From Crocinitomix catalasitica ATCC 23190 (GTDB taxonomy: Bacteria; Bacteroidota; Bacteroidia; Flavobacteriales_D; Crocinitomicaceae), in the NCBI RefSeq assembly GCF_000621625.1, contig NZ_KK211319.1:67677-131676 (forward strand): a stretch of 64,000 nt of DNA, in the 5' to 3' direction. The notes under the pieces were generated by a model that had not been told where the DNA came from, did not search any database, and saw only the letters and a list, made by a program, of their open reading frames with translations. Of this stretch, positions 52,987-62,489 are shown piece after piece. How positions within the stretch are numbered: position 1 is the first letter of the stretch; every line of letters starts with the position of its first letter. Both the position numbers and the translations under genes were made by a program.

Positions 52987-54150
52987 CTAAAGCGTTCCTC
53001 TCTTTTCTTGCTCTCTTTCTATTGATTCGAATAATGCTTTAAAGTTACCAGCTCCAAATCCTCTTGCTCCCATTCGTTGAATGATTTCAAAGAATAATGT
53101 TGGACGATCTTCAACTGGCTTCGTGAAAATTTGGAGTAAATATCCCTCTTCATCCGCATCAATCATAATACCAAGGCCTTTTAATTTCTCGATATCTTCT
53201 TTTAATTCATGGCTATGTTCTTCAAGTCTACCAGGAACAGCATTATAATACTCTTCAGGAGGTGTAGACAAGAATTCAATTCCTCTAGCTTTCATTTTAG
53301 CAACAGTAGTAATGATATCATCTGTTGCCATGGCAATGTGTTGCACACCAGGGCTTTCGTAGAAATCTAAGTATTCTTCAATTTGAGATTTCTTTTTTCC
53401 TTCAGCAGGTTCGTTAATTGGAAACTTAATTCTACCATTTCCATTACTCATTACTTTACTCATCAATGCTGAGTATTCTGTTGTAATTTGTTTGTCATCA
53501 AAAGATAAAAAGTTAACGAATCCCATTACATCCTCATACCATTTCACCCAAGTATTCATTTCATTCCATCCAACATTTCCAACCATATGGTCAATAAATT
53601 TTAAGCCGGTTGGTTCTGGATTGTATTCAGATTTCCATTCAACATATCCTGGTAAAAAGGGTCCATTATAGTTTTTGCGCTCAACAAACATATGCACAGT
53701 TTCACCATAAGTATAGATTCCCGCTCTTACAACTTCACCATGCTCATCTTTTTCAACCGTAGGTTCCATAAAAGATTTAGCCCCACGTTTAGTTGTTTCT
53801 TCCCATGATTTTTTAGCGTCCTCAACCCAAAGAGCTGTGATCTTCACACCATCACCATGTTTCACGATATGATCGTTGATTGGAGATTTAGAATTTAAGG
53901 GTGTTGTTAAAACGATTCTAATTTTATCTTGTTTTAAAACATAAGAAGCATATTCTCTACTTCCTGTTTCTAAACCTTTATAGGCATAAGATTGAAATCC
54001 GAATGCTGTTTTATAGAAATGTGCAGCTTGTTTTGCATTTCCTACATAAAATTCAACATAATCAGTTCCCAATAATGGTAAAAAATCTTGTGCGTCTTCA
54101 AATATTTTTTCTAATCCGTATTCAACAGATTTTAAATCTTTATCACTCAT
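52987..54150 (-). CDS. hppD: 4-hydroxyphenylpyruvate dioxygenase
   Basis: 387-residue Fe(II) dioxygenase that turns 4-hydroxyphenylpyruvate into homogentisate in tyrosine breakdown. Two vicinal-oxygen-chelate domains are present. Iron ligands are the His in FIDHMVGNV, the His in GVQHIAM and the Glu in LFFEIIQR, and the C-terminal gate GARGFGAGNFKALFESIE is complete. The start ATG lies 19 bp after the hmgA stop, so both enzymes of the pathway are on one transcript. Confidence 0.96.
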   Translation of the reverse strand: MSDKDLKSVEYGLEKIFEDAQDFLPLLGTDYVEFYVGNAKQAAHFYKTAFGFQSYAYKGLETGSREYASYVLKQDKIRIVLTTPLNSKSPINDHIVKHGDGVKITALWVEDAKKSWEETTKRGAKSFMEPTVEKDEHGEVVRAGIYTYGETVHMFVERKNYNGPFLPGYVEWKSEYNPEPTGLKFIDHMVGNVGWNEMNTWVKWYEDVMGFVNFLSFDDKQITTEYSALMSKVMSNGNGRIKFPINEPAEGKKKSQIEEYLDFYESPGVQHIAMATDDIITTVAKMKARGIEFLSTPPEEYYNAVPGRLEEHSHELKEDIEKLKGLGIMIDADEEGYLLQIFTKPVEDRPTLFFEIIQRMGARGFGAGNFKALFESIEREQEKRGTL

Positions 54151-54169
54151 ATTAATATTTTTAAATGGT

Positions 54170-55327
54170 TTAATGTAACCATGATTTGTAATAGTCCTTG
54201 AATTCTAATCCAAGTGCTTGTTTTGTTAATTTTAATGGTTTGAAAGTGTCGATCATTACAGCGAGCTCTAATGTTTCTTTCTTGCCAATACTTCTTTCGT
54301 ATGCTCCAGGGTGTGGTCCGTGTGGGATGCCGCCTGGGTGTAAGGTTATTTGCCCTCGTTCAATATTGTTTCGGCTCATAAAATCACCATCAACATAATA
54401 CAATACTTCATCCGAATCTATATTACTATGATTGTATGGGGAAGGAATTGCCTCTGGGTGATAATCGTATAATCTTGGCACAAATGAGCAGATTACGAAT
54501 GCGCTTGTTTCAAAAGTTTGATGAATTGGAGGTGGTAAATGTACCCTGCCTGTTATTGGTTCAAAATCGTGAATTGAAAAAGCATAAGGGAAATTATAAC
54601 CATCCCATCCAGCCACATTAAATGGGTGGTGTTGGTAGGTATAATCGTAAAGAATTCCTTCTTTTTTTATTTTTACTAAAAATTCACCTTCTTCATCAAA
54701 CGTTTCCAAAACTTCTGGTCCTCTAAAATCACGCTCGCAAAATGGTGAATGTTCTAATAGTTGACCAAAATGATTTCTGTATCGCTTAGGTGTATATATC
54801 GGATGAAAAGATTCGATAATTAACAATCTATTTGCTTCTGAATCAAAATCAATCTGATAAATCATTCCTCTAGGAACAACTAAATAATCGCCATAAGAAA
54901 AAGGAATATTTCCTAATTGAGTGCGTAAAGTACCCGTTCCTTCATGAATAAAAATCACCTCGTCGGCATCAGCGTTCTTATAGAAATAATCGCGTAATGA
55001 CTTCTTAGGTGATGCTAATACAATATGACAATCGCTATTAATCAACACAGGTACACGACTTTCAATGAAATCGTCTTTAGGTGGAACATCAAAGCCTTTT
55101 AAGCTGCGCATTTGCATGTCCTTCTCAAAAGCAATCTCAGGATTTAAGTCAATTCTATTACCTATTTCCTTTACAATTGTTGGAGGTTGTAAATGATACA
55201 GTAAAGAAGACATGCCATCAAAACCGATTGTACCAAAAAGTTGTTCGTGATGTATTTTTCCATTTTCTTGAAGGAAAACAGTGTGTCTCTTGTGTGGGAT
55301 TTTCCCAAGTTTATGATAAAAGGGCAT
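54170..55327 (-). CDS. hmgA: Homogentisate 1,2-dioxygenase
   Basis: 385-residue cupin-fold enzyme that opens the homogentisate ring to maleylacetoacetate. The C-terminal metal region contains PPPIHQTFE, the DEVLYYVDGDF strand and HPGGIPHGPHPG, which supply the His/Glu/His iron ligands. The N-terminal part has HKRHTVF and the EVIFIHEGTG cupin strand. It is a shorter Bacteroidota-type form (about 385 against 430-440 residues for the better-known Pseudomonas and animal enzymes). It is upstream of hppD in one operon. The next enzymes (maleylacetoacetate isomerase, fumarylacetoacetase) are not in the window. Confidence 0.93.
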   Translation of the reverse strand: MPFYHKLGKIPHKRHTVFLQENGKIHHEQLFGTIGFDGMSSLLYHLQPPTIVKEIGNRIDLNPEIAFEKDMQMRSLKGFDVPPKDDFIESRVPVLINSDCHIVLASPKKSLRDYFYKNADADEVIFIHEGTGTLRTQLGNIPFSYGDYLVVPRGMIYQIDFDSEANRLLIIESFHPIYTPKRYRNHFGQLLEHSPFCERDFRGPEVLETFDEEGEFLVKIKKEGILYDYTYQHHPFNVAGWDGYNFPYAFSIHDFEPITGRVHLPPPIHQTFETSAFVICSFVPRLYDYHPEAIPSPYNHSNIDSDEVLYYVDGDFMSRNNIERGQITLHPGGIPHGPHPGAYERSIGKKETLELAVMIDTFKPLKLTKQALGLEFKDYYKSWLH

Positions 55328-55493
55328 ATTTTTTTATTTTACGTGAGTATTGAATAATAAATTGCAGACAAGTACCTCATTCTGGATCCCTTTTGATCAA
55401 GAATTTTAAGTAACCCAATAAATCTTCGAAAATACTTTCCATACTTTAAAAATACTCTTCTAACAAAGATAAGTATTTTTTCAAGGTCAAATA

Positions 55494-55550
55494 TTCGGAG
55501 TTCATCAAATAAATTTATTTTTGTACCTGTTTCTAGTATTATACCTAGAA
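55494..55550 (+). promoter_or_regulatory. Promoter and small palindrome before the threonine dehydrogenase gene
   Basis: TATTTTTG at 55516-55523 fits TAnnTTTG, with TTCG (3/4 of TTTG) at 55494-55497, 18 bp upstream. TTCTAG (55531-55536) and CTAGAA (55545-55550) form a perfect inverted repeat just after the expected transcription start, a possible operator. The remaining hmgA-tdh gap shows nothing else. Confidence 0.4.
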
Positions 55551-55588
55551 CAATTGAATATAGTATTCCTGAATTAAATAAACTGTGC

Positions 55589-56533
55589 ATGAAAAAAATA
55601 TTAGTGGTCGGAGCATCTGGACAAATTGGAACTGAATTGGTTATAGGATTGAGAAAAAGGTTTGGTAAGGATCAAGTGATTGCATCTGACATAGCTCCGG
55701 CTACGCAGGATAAATTAGCAAATGGGCCTTATGAAGAATTGGATATTTTAGACAATGATAAACTGTCTGAAGTGGTCAATAAACACAAGATCGAAGAAGT
55801 TTATTTATTGGCGGCCCTTTTATCTGCAACAGCTGAGAAAAATCCAGGTTTTGCTTGGAAGTTAAATATGGATGGTTTATTTAATGTTTTAAACTTAGCA
55901 AAAGAAGGTGTAATTAAAAAGATTTTCTGGCCAAGTTCTATCGCTGTTTTTGGACCAACTACTCCAAAAGAAAATACACCACAATTAACGATCATGGAGC
56001 CAAGTACAGTTTATGGTATTAGTAAATTGGCTGGTGAAAGATGGTGTGAGTATTATGCGAAACAATATAACGTTGACGTGAGAAGTATTAGATACCCAGG
56101 TTTGATTTCATATACTTCTTTACCTGGTGGTGGAACGACGGATTATGCCGTTGATATTTTCTATTCAGCGAAAAGAGGCGAAAAATACAATTGCTTTTTA
56201 TCAAAAGATACGCCACTTCCGATGATGTATATGGAAGACGCTATCAATGCAACAATCAATTTAATGGAGTCGCCAATTGACTCAATTAAGATTCGTTCAT
56301 CGTATAACTTGGGTGGAATTTCATTCACGCCTGAGCAAATTTATAATGAAATCCGCAAAACAAATCCCGATTTTGAGATAGAATATCAACCAGATTTCCG
56401 TCAAAAAATCGCCGATAGTTGGCCGGGTAGTATAGATGATAGTGATGCAAAAAATGATTGGGGTTGGAAAGGTGAGTTTGATTTGGGAAAAACATGTCAA
56501 ATTATGCTTGAAAATGTGAGTGTTGAAGGTTAA
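55589..56533 (+). CDS. L-threonine 3-dehydrogenase, SDR/epimerase type
   Basis: 314-residue extended short-chain dehydrogenase. NAD is bound by VGASGQIGTEL (about 7-17). The catalytic segments are SSIAVFGP and YGISKLAGE (Tyr-x-x-x-Lys). YPGLISYTSLPGGGTTDYAVD (in pieces) and SSYNLGGISFTPEQI match the L-threonine dehydrogenases of the epimerase type known from Flavobacterium and other bacteria. It would oxidise threonine to 2-amino-3-ketobutyrate. The partner ligase (Kbl) is not next to it. A general UDP-sugar epimerase is the alternative, but the GGGTTDYAV loop favours threonine. Confidence 0.85.
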   Translation: MKKILVVGASGQIGTELVIGLRKRFGKDQVIASDIAPATQDKLANGPYEELDILDNDKLSEVVNKHKIEEVYLLAALLSATAEKNPGFAWKLNMDGLFNVLNLAKEGVIKKIFWPSSIAVFGPTTPKENTPQLTIMEPSTVYGISKLAGERWCEYYAKQYNVDVRSIRYPGLISYTSLPGGGTTDYAVDIFYSAKRGEKYNCFLSKDTPLPMMYMEDAINATINLMESPIDSIKIRSSYNLGGISFTPEQIYNEIRKTNPDFEIEYQPDFRQKIADSWPGSIDDSDAKNDWGWKGEFDLGKTCQIMLENVSVEG

Positions 56534-56679
56534 TTTCTTTACACTTGAATATTACAAATCGAAAATATTAGGAATTTGGTCATGTGAATATAGATTTTGA
56601 GCGAAAACCTATTTATTTCTGAATTATTATTTGTAGATTGTCGCCAAGAAACCGCCAAAAAATTATGATATTCCCAAAC

Positions 56680-57579
56680 ATGAAAACGTTACTTGCGCTT
56701 CTAGTTTTTTTACCATTATTAAGTTTATCGAATTCGGTTGATCCAGTAATTAATTACGTAATAAACCCTGATCAAGGAGAACCTGACGGTTATCCCAATA
56801 AGGAAGATGAAAAAGGTCGTCAAGGGTTATGGACAATTTGGGGTCATATGATGCCTCAAAAAGGATATCCGGAGGATGGTAGAATTGAAGAGGGTGGTTA
56901 TGTTGATGGGCGTAAGAATGGAGAATGGATTAAATTCCATAAAGATGGAAAAACTCCGCGATTAAAAGGTGATTATATTGACAATAGACCAAATGGTGCT
57001 TATGTCAAATATTATGAAAATGGTGAAGTAATGGAAGAAGGGAAGTTCACATCAGGTAAACATGTGGAGGTATTTAAACGTTATTATGAAGATGGCACCA
57101 TTTCTCAAGAAAAAACATTCAATCAAGACGGTAAAGAAGATGGTTTAATTCGCTACTACTACCCTAATGGAAAAGTTGAGTTTGAATACAATAAAACGAA
57201 TGGTGTAACAACTGGAAAAGCAATTCGGTTTTACGAAAATGGAGATGTTAAAGAAGAGTTAACGTATGGGGCTGACGGAACAGTGAGTGAAAGAGTAGAG
57301 AAAGAAAGAGTAAATCCTCCAGTGAATAGTGTGCCTGCTGAAAAGGTTGTCACTTCAAATGCTCCTGATGGAAATTCAGGATCTACGAAAGACGGAAAAA
57401 GCTTTAAATCAAATGGCTATAATAAAGTTTATAATTCAGATGACGAATTATGGATGGATGGAGAATTTAAAAAAGGTAAATTGTGGGATGGAAAATTATA
57501 CAAGTACGATAGCGATGGAATTTTACTTAAAATAGAAATTTGGAAAAATGGAGCTTACCATTCAGATGGACAGCTCTAA
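56680..57579 (+). CDS. Secreted YwqK/MORN-repeat protein
   Basis: 300 residues from ATG at 56680, which gives the signal peptide [21 protein letters not shown] at 56665 and TTG at 56638 are earlier in frame but less convincing. The rest holds six or more YwqK/MORN-like units ([56 protein letters not shown], each in part), a Gly/Ser/Lys-rich gap near 225-250 and two more units. Tyrosine and glycine spacing is typical of surface repeat proteins. It is a longer relative of the lipoprotein at 48.0 kb. Function unknown. Confidence 0.8.
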   Translation: MKTLLALLVFLPLLSLSNSVDPVINYVINPDQGEPDGYPNKEDEKGRQGLWTIWGHMMPQKGYPEDGRIEEGGYVDGRKNGEWIKFHKDGKTPRLKGDYIDNRPNGAYVKYYENGEVMEEGKFTSGKHVEVFKRYYEDGTISQEKTFNQDGKEDGLIRYYYPNGKVEFEYNKTNGVTTGKAIRFYENGDVKEELTYGADGTVSERVEKERVNPPVNSVPAEKVVTSNAPDGNSGSTKDGKSFKSNGYNKVYNSDDELWMDGEFKKGKLWDGKLYKYDSDGILLKIEIWKNGAYHSDGQL

Positions 57580-57603
57580 GAATAAAAATTATTGATAAAT
57601 TTG

Positions 57604-57637
57604 AACCCGTTACTAAAAAAGTGACGGGTTTTTTTAT
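57604..57637 (+). terminator. Terminator between the YwqK-repeat gene and cysS
   Basis: AACCCGTTACT (57604-57614) pairs with AGTGACGGGTT (57620-57630; one G-T pair), then a T-run. It shows that cysS begins after it, at 57654, rather than at the earlier in-frame ATG at 57540. Confidence 0.88.
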
Positions 57638-57653
57638 TACCAGCTTTACGATA

Positions 57654-59126
57654 ATGACAAAAGAATTAAAATTATACAATAGCCTTTCGGCTGAAAAAGA
57701 AGTTTTTAAGCCAATCCATTCCAATTATGTTGGGATGTATGTTTGTGGGCCTACAGTTTATAGTGATGTCCATTTAGGGAATTGTAGAACTTTCATTTCG
57801 TTTGATATGATTTATCGTTACCTAATTCATTTGGGTTATAAAGTTCGTTATGTTAGAAATATAACTGATGCTGGACATTTGGTTGATGACGCTGACGAAG
57901 GTGAAGATAAAATTGTAAAAAAAGCAAGATTGGAGCAAGTTGAACCAATGGAAATAGTTCAAAAATATACAGTCGGTTTCCACGATATTTTAAGAAATTT
58001 TAATGCAATTCCACCTAATATTGAACCAACAGCTACTGGTCACATCCAAGAACAAATCAATATTATAGAAAAAATTATCAGTCAAGGTTTAGCATACGAA
58101 GTAAATGGTTCAGTTTATTTTAATGTTGATAAATACAATGAAACTGCTGATTACGGAATTTTATCAAAACGTAAAATCGAAGATCTTATGTCTGGAACGC
58201 GAGAGCTGGATGGGCAATCTGAAAAGAAAAGTCCGCTTGATTTTGCTTTGTGGAAAAAAGCATCTCCGGAGCATATTATGCGTTGGAATTCGCCATGGTC
58301 TGATGGTTTTCCAGGGTGGCATATTGAATGTACAGCAATGTCAACGAAATATTTAGGCGAATCATTCGATATTCACGGAGGTGGAATGGATTTAAAATTC
58401 CCTCATCACGAATGTGAAATAGCGCAAGCGCAAGCATTCACAGGTAAGCCGCCAGTGAAATATTGGTTGCATGCCAATCTTTTAACATTGAATGGTAAAA
58501 AGATGAGTAAATCAACTGGAAATACATTGTTGCCAGATGAATTATTTAGCGGGGATACGCCACTATTAGAAAAAGGATTCGACCCAATGGTTGTTCGTTT
58601 TTTTATGATGCAAGCACATTATAGAAGTGTTCTTGATTTTTCTTATGATGCATTATTGGCTTCTGAAAAAGGGTATCATAAATTGATGACTGCTTATAAA
58701 GATTTGGATAAATTAAAAGTATCGGAAGAGAGCAGTGAGGAAGTGTCTAAACATATTGCTGCTTATTATTCAGCAATGAATGATGACTTTAATACGCCAA
58801 TATTAATTGCCAATCTATTCGATACGGTTTCATGGATCAATAAAGTTAAAGTCGGTCAAGCAACTATAAGTAAAGCAGATTTAATTGAACTTAAGAAAGA
58901 GCTCGATGCATTTATTACTGGTGTTTTAGGATTGACAGGTGGGCAAGCAGAAAACAATGATGGAGCCAATAAAATGGATGCTGTTATGGAGGTTATTATT
59001 GAATTGCGTAAAAATGCACGAGAGAACAAAGACTGGACAAGTTCAGACCTTATTCGAGACAGTCTAACAGCAGCAGGAATAAGTATTAAAGATACTAAAG
59101 AAGGTACATCTTGGTCATTGAATTAG
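57654..59126 (+). CDS. cysS: Cysteine-tRNA ligase
   Basis: 490-residue class I aminoacyl-tRNA synthetase that charges tRNA-Cys. The HIGH-type motif is SDVHLGNCR and the KMSKS motif is [11 protein letters not shown]. Zinc ligands are in [18 protein letters not shown] and PHHECEIAQ. The C-terminal helical domain ([16 protein letters not shown]) and the end [12 protein letters not shown] are complete. An in-frame frame extension to 57540 runs through a terminator, so ATG at 57654 is the start. It is upstream of ppa by 64 bp. Confidence 0.97.
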   Translation: MTKELKLYNSLSAEKEVFKPIHSNYVGMYVCGPTVYSDVHLGNCRTFISFDMIYRYLIHLGYKVRYVRNITDAGHLVDDADEGEDKIVKKARLEQVEPMEIVQKYTVGFHDILRNFNAIPPNIEPTATGHIQEQINIIEKIISQGLAYEVNGSVYFNVDKYNETADYGILSKRKIEDLMSGTRELDGQSEKKSPLDFALWKKASPEHIMRWNSPWSDGFPGWHIECTAMSTKYLGESFDIHGGGMDLKFPHHECEIAQAQAFTGKPPVKYWLHANLLTLNGKKMSKSTGNTLLPDELFSGDTPLLEKGFDPMVVRFFMMQAHYRSVLDFSYDALLASEKGYHKLMTAYKDLDKLKVSEESSEEVSKHIAAYYSAMNDDFNTPILIANLFDTVSWINKVKVGQATISKADLIELKKELDAFITGVLGLTGGQAENNDGANKMDAVMEVIIELRKNARENKDWTSSDLIRDSLTAAGISIKDTKEGTSWSLN

Positions 59127-59190
59127 ACCGATTTGTAATTTGCGCTTAAAAAAAAATTATTTTTGTCACTATTTTTCGAAATATAATATA

Positions 59191-59883
59191 ATGGATAAGA
59201 TCAAGAAACTACTAGAATTATTTGAACAAAAATTTGTTGCACACCCATGGCATGGCGTAACTATAGGCGAAAAAATGCCCGAACAAGTTAAAGCCTATAT
59301 TGAGATCAATGAAAATGATCAAATAAAATATGAAATAGATAAGCCAAGTGGTCATATCATGATTGATAGACCTCAAAAGTATTCAAATATAGTTCCTGCT
59401 CTGTATGGTTTTATTCCACAAACATACTGTGATACTAAAATTGCTGAGCACTGTATGAAAGCTACTGGTCGTAAAGGAATTGTAGGTGATGCCGATCCTT
59501 TGGATATCATTGTTTTATCAGAAAGAAATATCACAAGAGGAGATATTCTAGTTGACTGTATTCCAGTTGGTGGTTTTAGAATGATTGATGGTGGTGAAGC
59601 TGATGATAAAATCATTGCTGTACTTAAAGATGATCAGGCATATGGTGATTGTAAAGATATAACTGACATCCCTTCTAAAGTTTTAGACCGTGTGAAGCAT
59701 TTCTTTTTAACATACAAATCTAATCCTAACAATGACGGGTCTGATAAATCAGTTGAAATTACTGATACTTATGGTAAGAAAGAAGCACACGAAATTATTC
59801 GTTTAAGCTTTGAAGATTACACAAATAACTATGGTGATGTGAATAAAGATTTCGCTGAAACCTTAGCTAGTTTGGCTAAATAA
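59191..59883 (+). CDS. ppa: Inorganic pyrophosphatase (family I)
   Basis: 230-residue soluble enzyme that splits pyrophosphate to phosphate. The magnesium-binding aspartates lie in GDADPLDIIVL and in DDKIIAVLKDDQAYGD. KPSGHIMIDRP and the tyrosine of NIVPALYGFIPQTY are also typical. It is longer than the E. coli type (175 residues), as are other Bacteroidota and eukaryote-like forms. ATG at 59191 precedes DKIKKLLELFEQ; an upstream in-frame ATG at 59140 would add 17 non-conserved residues. Confidence 0.95.
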   Translation: MDKIKKLLELFEQKFVAHPWHGVTIGEKMPEQVKAYIEINENDQIKYEIDKPSGHIMIDRPQKYSNIVPALYGFIPQTYCDTKIAEHCMKATGRKGIVGDADPLDIIVLSERNITRGDILVDCIPVGGFRMIDGGEADDKIIAVLKDDQAYGDCKDITDIPSKVLDRVKHFFLTYKSNPNNDGSDKSVEITDTYGKKEAHEIIRLSFEDYTNNYGDVNKDFAETLASLAK

Positions 59884-60039
59884 TTTTGATTTTCGTTTAA
59901 AATTCAAGATTTACCTGTTTTTTTGACAACCTTTACTATACTGAATGAGTCTAATTAGATAATTCAACGAAATTTGTTTGGTTGATATAATTAATTAGAA
60001 TAATTATATTTACCGTTTATAGAGATAAATAATATTAAC

Positions 60040-62487
60040 ATGAGAAGAAATTTAAATGTACTGTTCAGTATATGTTGCCTTTTTGCATTTCAAAGTGTAT
60101 CCAGTCAAATTGTAATTTATTCAGAAGATTTTGATGGTGCCTTAACTTGGACTTTGAATACGGATCCAACGGCGGAGGGTCCGAATCCAAACGTATGGTA
60201 TATTTCATGTGAAGAAGAGGGTGTCGGTACAGGTTTCTGTTCTGAGACGGCGTGTGTTGTAGGTGACAATACTTTGCATATTGGTCCAGATCCAGGTGCT
60301 GGAGATTTAGGTGCTGTTTATGGTGAAACTCCTTTACCAGGAACGACTACAACAAATAGACGTGCTGAATCTGGTGATATTAGTACTGTAGGACATACAG
60401 ATATCTCTTTAAATTTTGATTTTATTGCATTGGGTAATGCTTTAGATTTTGCAGAAGTTTTTTATAGTATTGACGGAGGAGTTACTTGGACATTGATTGA
60501 TGGTCCTCTAACTTCATTATGCTGTGGAGGTGTAGCTTGTGATGGCGCGCTTGAAGGTTTATGGGAAACGGCTACTTATCTTTTACCTGCAGAATGTGAA
60601 GGAATTGCTAATCTTAGAATAAGTTTTGTTTGGCAAAATGTTGATGATAATGATTTTAGTAATATTTCAATAGGGGTTGATAATTTATCGATAACGAAAG
60701 AGGTAGTAGTTGTAGATGGTGGGCCAACTGCTTTGTTTGATCCAGAAGATATTACAATTTGTCAAGGTGAGTCAATCACATATACAGACATGAGCTTAAC
60801 TGATGATGTTATTTCAGCATGGTCGTGGGTTTTTGGTGGTGGTACACCTGGAACTGCACTAACAGAAGGTCCTCATGTAATTACTTATACTACTCCTGGT
60901 GTATTTACTACATCACTAACTGTAACAGATGGAATTGGTTCTCATGACACGACTTTTACAGTGACTGTTTTAGATGGTCCTTATTCTGGTCCTTCAACTG
61001 CAGTAGATGTTTGTGAGGGGGATATTATTGACTTAAATACTTTATTAGTTGGTGCTGATGGCGGTGGTACTTGGGTAGAAACTACAGGTGCTCCTTCAGG
61101 AACATTTACGCCTGGTACAGGTGAACTTGATGCTGGTGGCCTTCCAGTAGGCGGTGTCTTTACTTTTGATTATTCAACTGGTCCTGGAGCTGCTCCATGT
61201 GATTTTATAGATGTTGCGACAATAACAGTTACAATAATTGCTTGTGAAGCTTTACGTGCATCTTTCGTGCCATCGAGTTATGAGATATGTGTAGATGATT
61301 GTTTAACTTTTACTGATTTAAGTGAAGGTACTGGAATCGTTAACTGGGTATGGTCGTTCAGTGATCCGGATATAGCAGGACCAGTAATAGGTGTTGATCC
61401 TGGATCAATTTGTTTTACTAATGCTGGTTCGATAGACGTTGTATTGACAATTACTGATGGTGTTGTTTTTGACGATACTACAATCACAATTACAGTAAAT
61501 CCAAAACCAACTGTTTTAGCAACAGCAACACCTTCAACAACTGTTTGTTTAGGTGACAATGTTACTTTGACTGGTGCTGGAGCTGATTTTTATGTTTGGA
61601 CTGGTGGTGTCACTGATGGTTTAGCTTTTGCTCCACTTGTTAGTGCTACATATACGGTAACCGGAACGAATGCTTTTGGCTGTTCAAATACAGATGATAT
61701 CACAATTACAGTCGTAGAATGTGAGCCGCTAATTCCTGGCTTTGTATTCGACGATATTATATGTATTGGTGATTGTATTACTTTAAGAGATACATCTCTT
61801 GGTGGTCCAGTATCATGGTTATGGGATTTTGACGGAGGTGGAGAACCTGCTGGGTCAACTGAAAAAGAACCTGTAATATGTTTTAATACTGCTGGAATTT
61901 TTAATATTCAATTAACGGTAATTAATGGTATGGGCGAAAGTGCTTCAACTACTAAGTCAATTACAGTATTTGATGTACCTCTGGTAAGTGCTGAAATGGA
62001 TACAATTATTGATTTGGCCGGTAGAGCAGACTTAATTGCTGTAGGCTTCCCATTTGATGGTGATTTTTCATGGGAACCATACGATGATATTGAATGTCCT
62101 ACATGTCCAATCACAAGTGCTAATCCTTCTTCGGATGAGGTATATGTTGTAACACTGACAGATGTTAATGGATGTGAAGCAACGGATACAGTATTGGTTT
62201 ATGTTAACTTTATTGAATCGTTAGGTGTGCCAGACGCATTTTCTCCTAATGGTGATAATGTCAATGATGTACTTTTTGTAAAAGGCTTTGGATTTGAATA
62301 TGTTAATTTTAAGGTTTACAATAAGTATGGACAAATGATGTTCGAGTCGTCTGTACAAGAAATTGGATGGGATGGAACATTTAAAGGAAGAGACGAAAAT
62401 CCAGGCGTGTTTACATGGGTGGTAGAATATAAGTTTATAAACGGTAGAGGTGGAGTTAAACAAGGGAACACAACATTAATAAGATAA
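60040..62487 (+). CDS. PKD-domain protein with T9SS type B sorting domain
   Basis: 815 residues with a signal peptide ending QSVSSQ (residue 23). Residues about 25-225 form a jellyroll-like domain (YSEDFDGALTWTLN, FAEVFYSIDGGVTWTLIDG). Three PKD-like repeats follow with WSWVFGGGTPG, VNWVWSFSDPD and WLWDFDGGGEP signatures and cysteine pairs at their starts (DITICQGE, YEICVDDC, DIICIGDC). The end is a type B gliding-motility-associated domain (GVPDAFSPNGDNVND, VYNKYGQMMFES, KQGNTTLIR). A PorP/SprF gene follows two bases later, the usual pairing for type B cargo, so this protein is probably exported and fixed at the surface with that partner. Confidence 0.9.
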   Translation: MRRNLNVLFSICCLFAFQSVSSQIVIYSEDFDGALTWTLNTDPTAEGPNPNVWYISCEEEGVGTGFCSETACVVGDNTLHIGPDPGAGDLGAVYGETPLPGTTTTNRRAESGDISTVGHTDISLNFDFIALGNALDFAEVFYSIDGGVTWTLIDGPLTSLCCGGVACDGALEGLWETATYLLPAECEGIANLRISFVWQNVDDNDFSNISIGVDNLSITKEVVVVDGGPTALFDPEDITICQGESITYTDMSLTDDVISAWSWVFGGGTPGTALTEGPHVITYTTPGVFTTSLTVTDGIGSHDTTFTVTVLDGPYSGPSTAVDVCEGDIIDLNTLLVGADGGGTWVETTGAPSGTFTPGTGELDAGGLPVGGVFTFDYSTGPGAAPCDFIDVATITVTIIACEALRASFVPSSYEICVDDCLTFTDLSEGTGIVNWVWSFSDPDIAGPVIGVDPGSICFTNAGSIDVVLTITDGVVFDDTTITITVNPKPTVLATATPSTTVCLGDNVTLTGAGADFYVWTGGVTDGLAFAPLVSATYTVTGTNAFGCSNTDDITITVVECEPLIPGFVFDDIICIGDCITLRDTSLGGPVSWLWDFDGGGEPAGSTEKEPVICFNTAGIFNIQLTVINGMGESASTTKSITVFDVPLVSAEMDTIIDLAGRADLIAVGFPFDGDFSWEPYDDIECPTCPITSANPSSDEVYVVTLTDVNGCEATDTVLVYVNFIESLGVPDAFSPNGDNVNDVLFVKGFGFEYVNFKVYNKYGQMMFESSVQEIGWDGTFKGRDENPGVFTWVVEYKFINGRGGVKQGNTTLIR

Positions 62488-62489
62488 AA

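Noticed and set aside
55339-55590. Minus-strand frame of 83 codons between hmgA and the threonine dehydrogenase gene
   Set aside because: It covers the promoter region of the plus-strand gene, has unusual composition and no known pattern.
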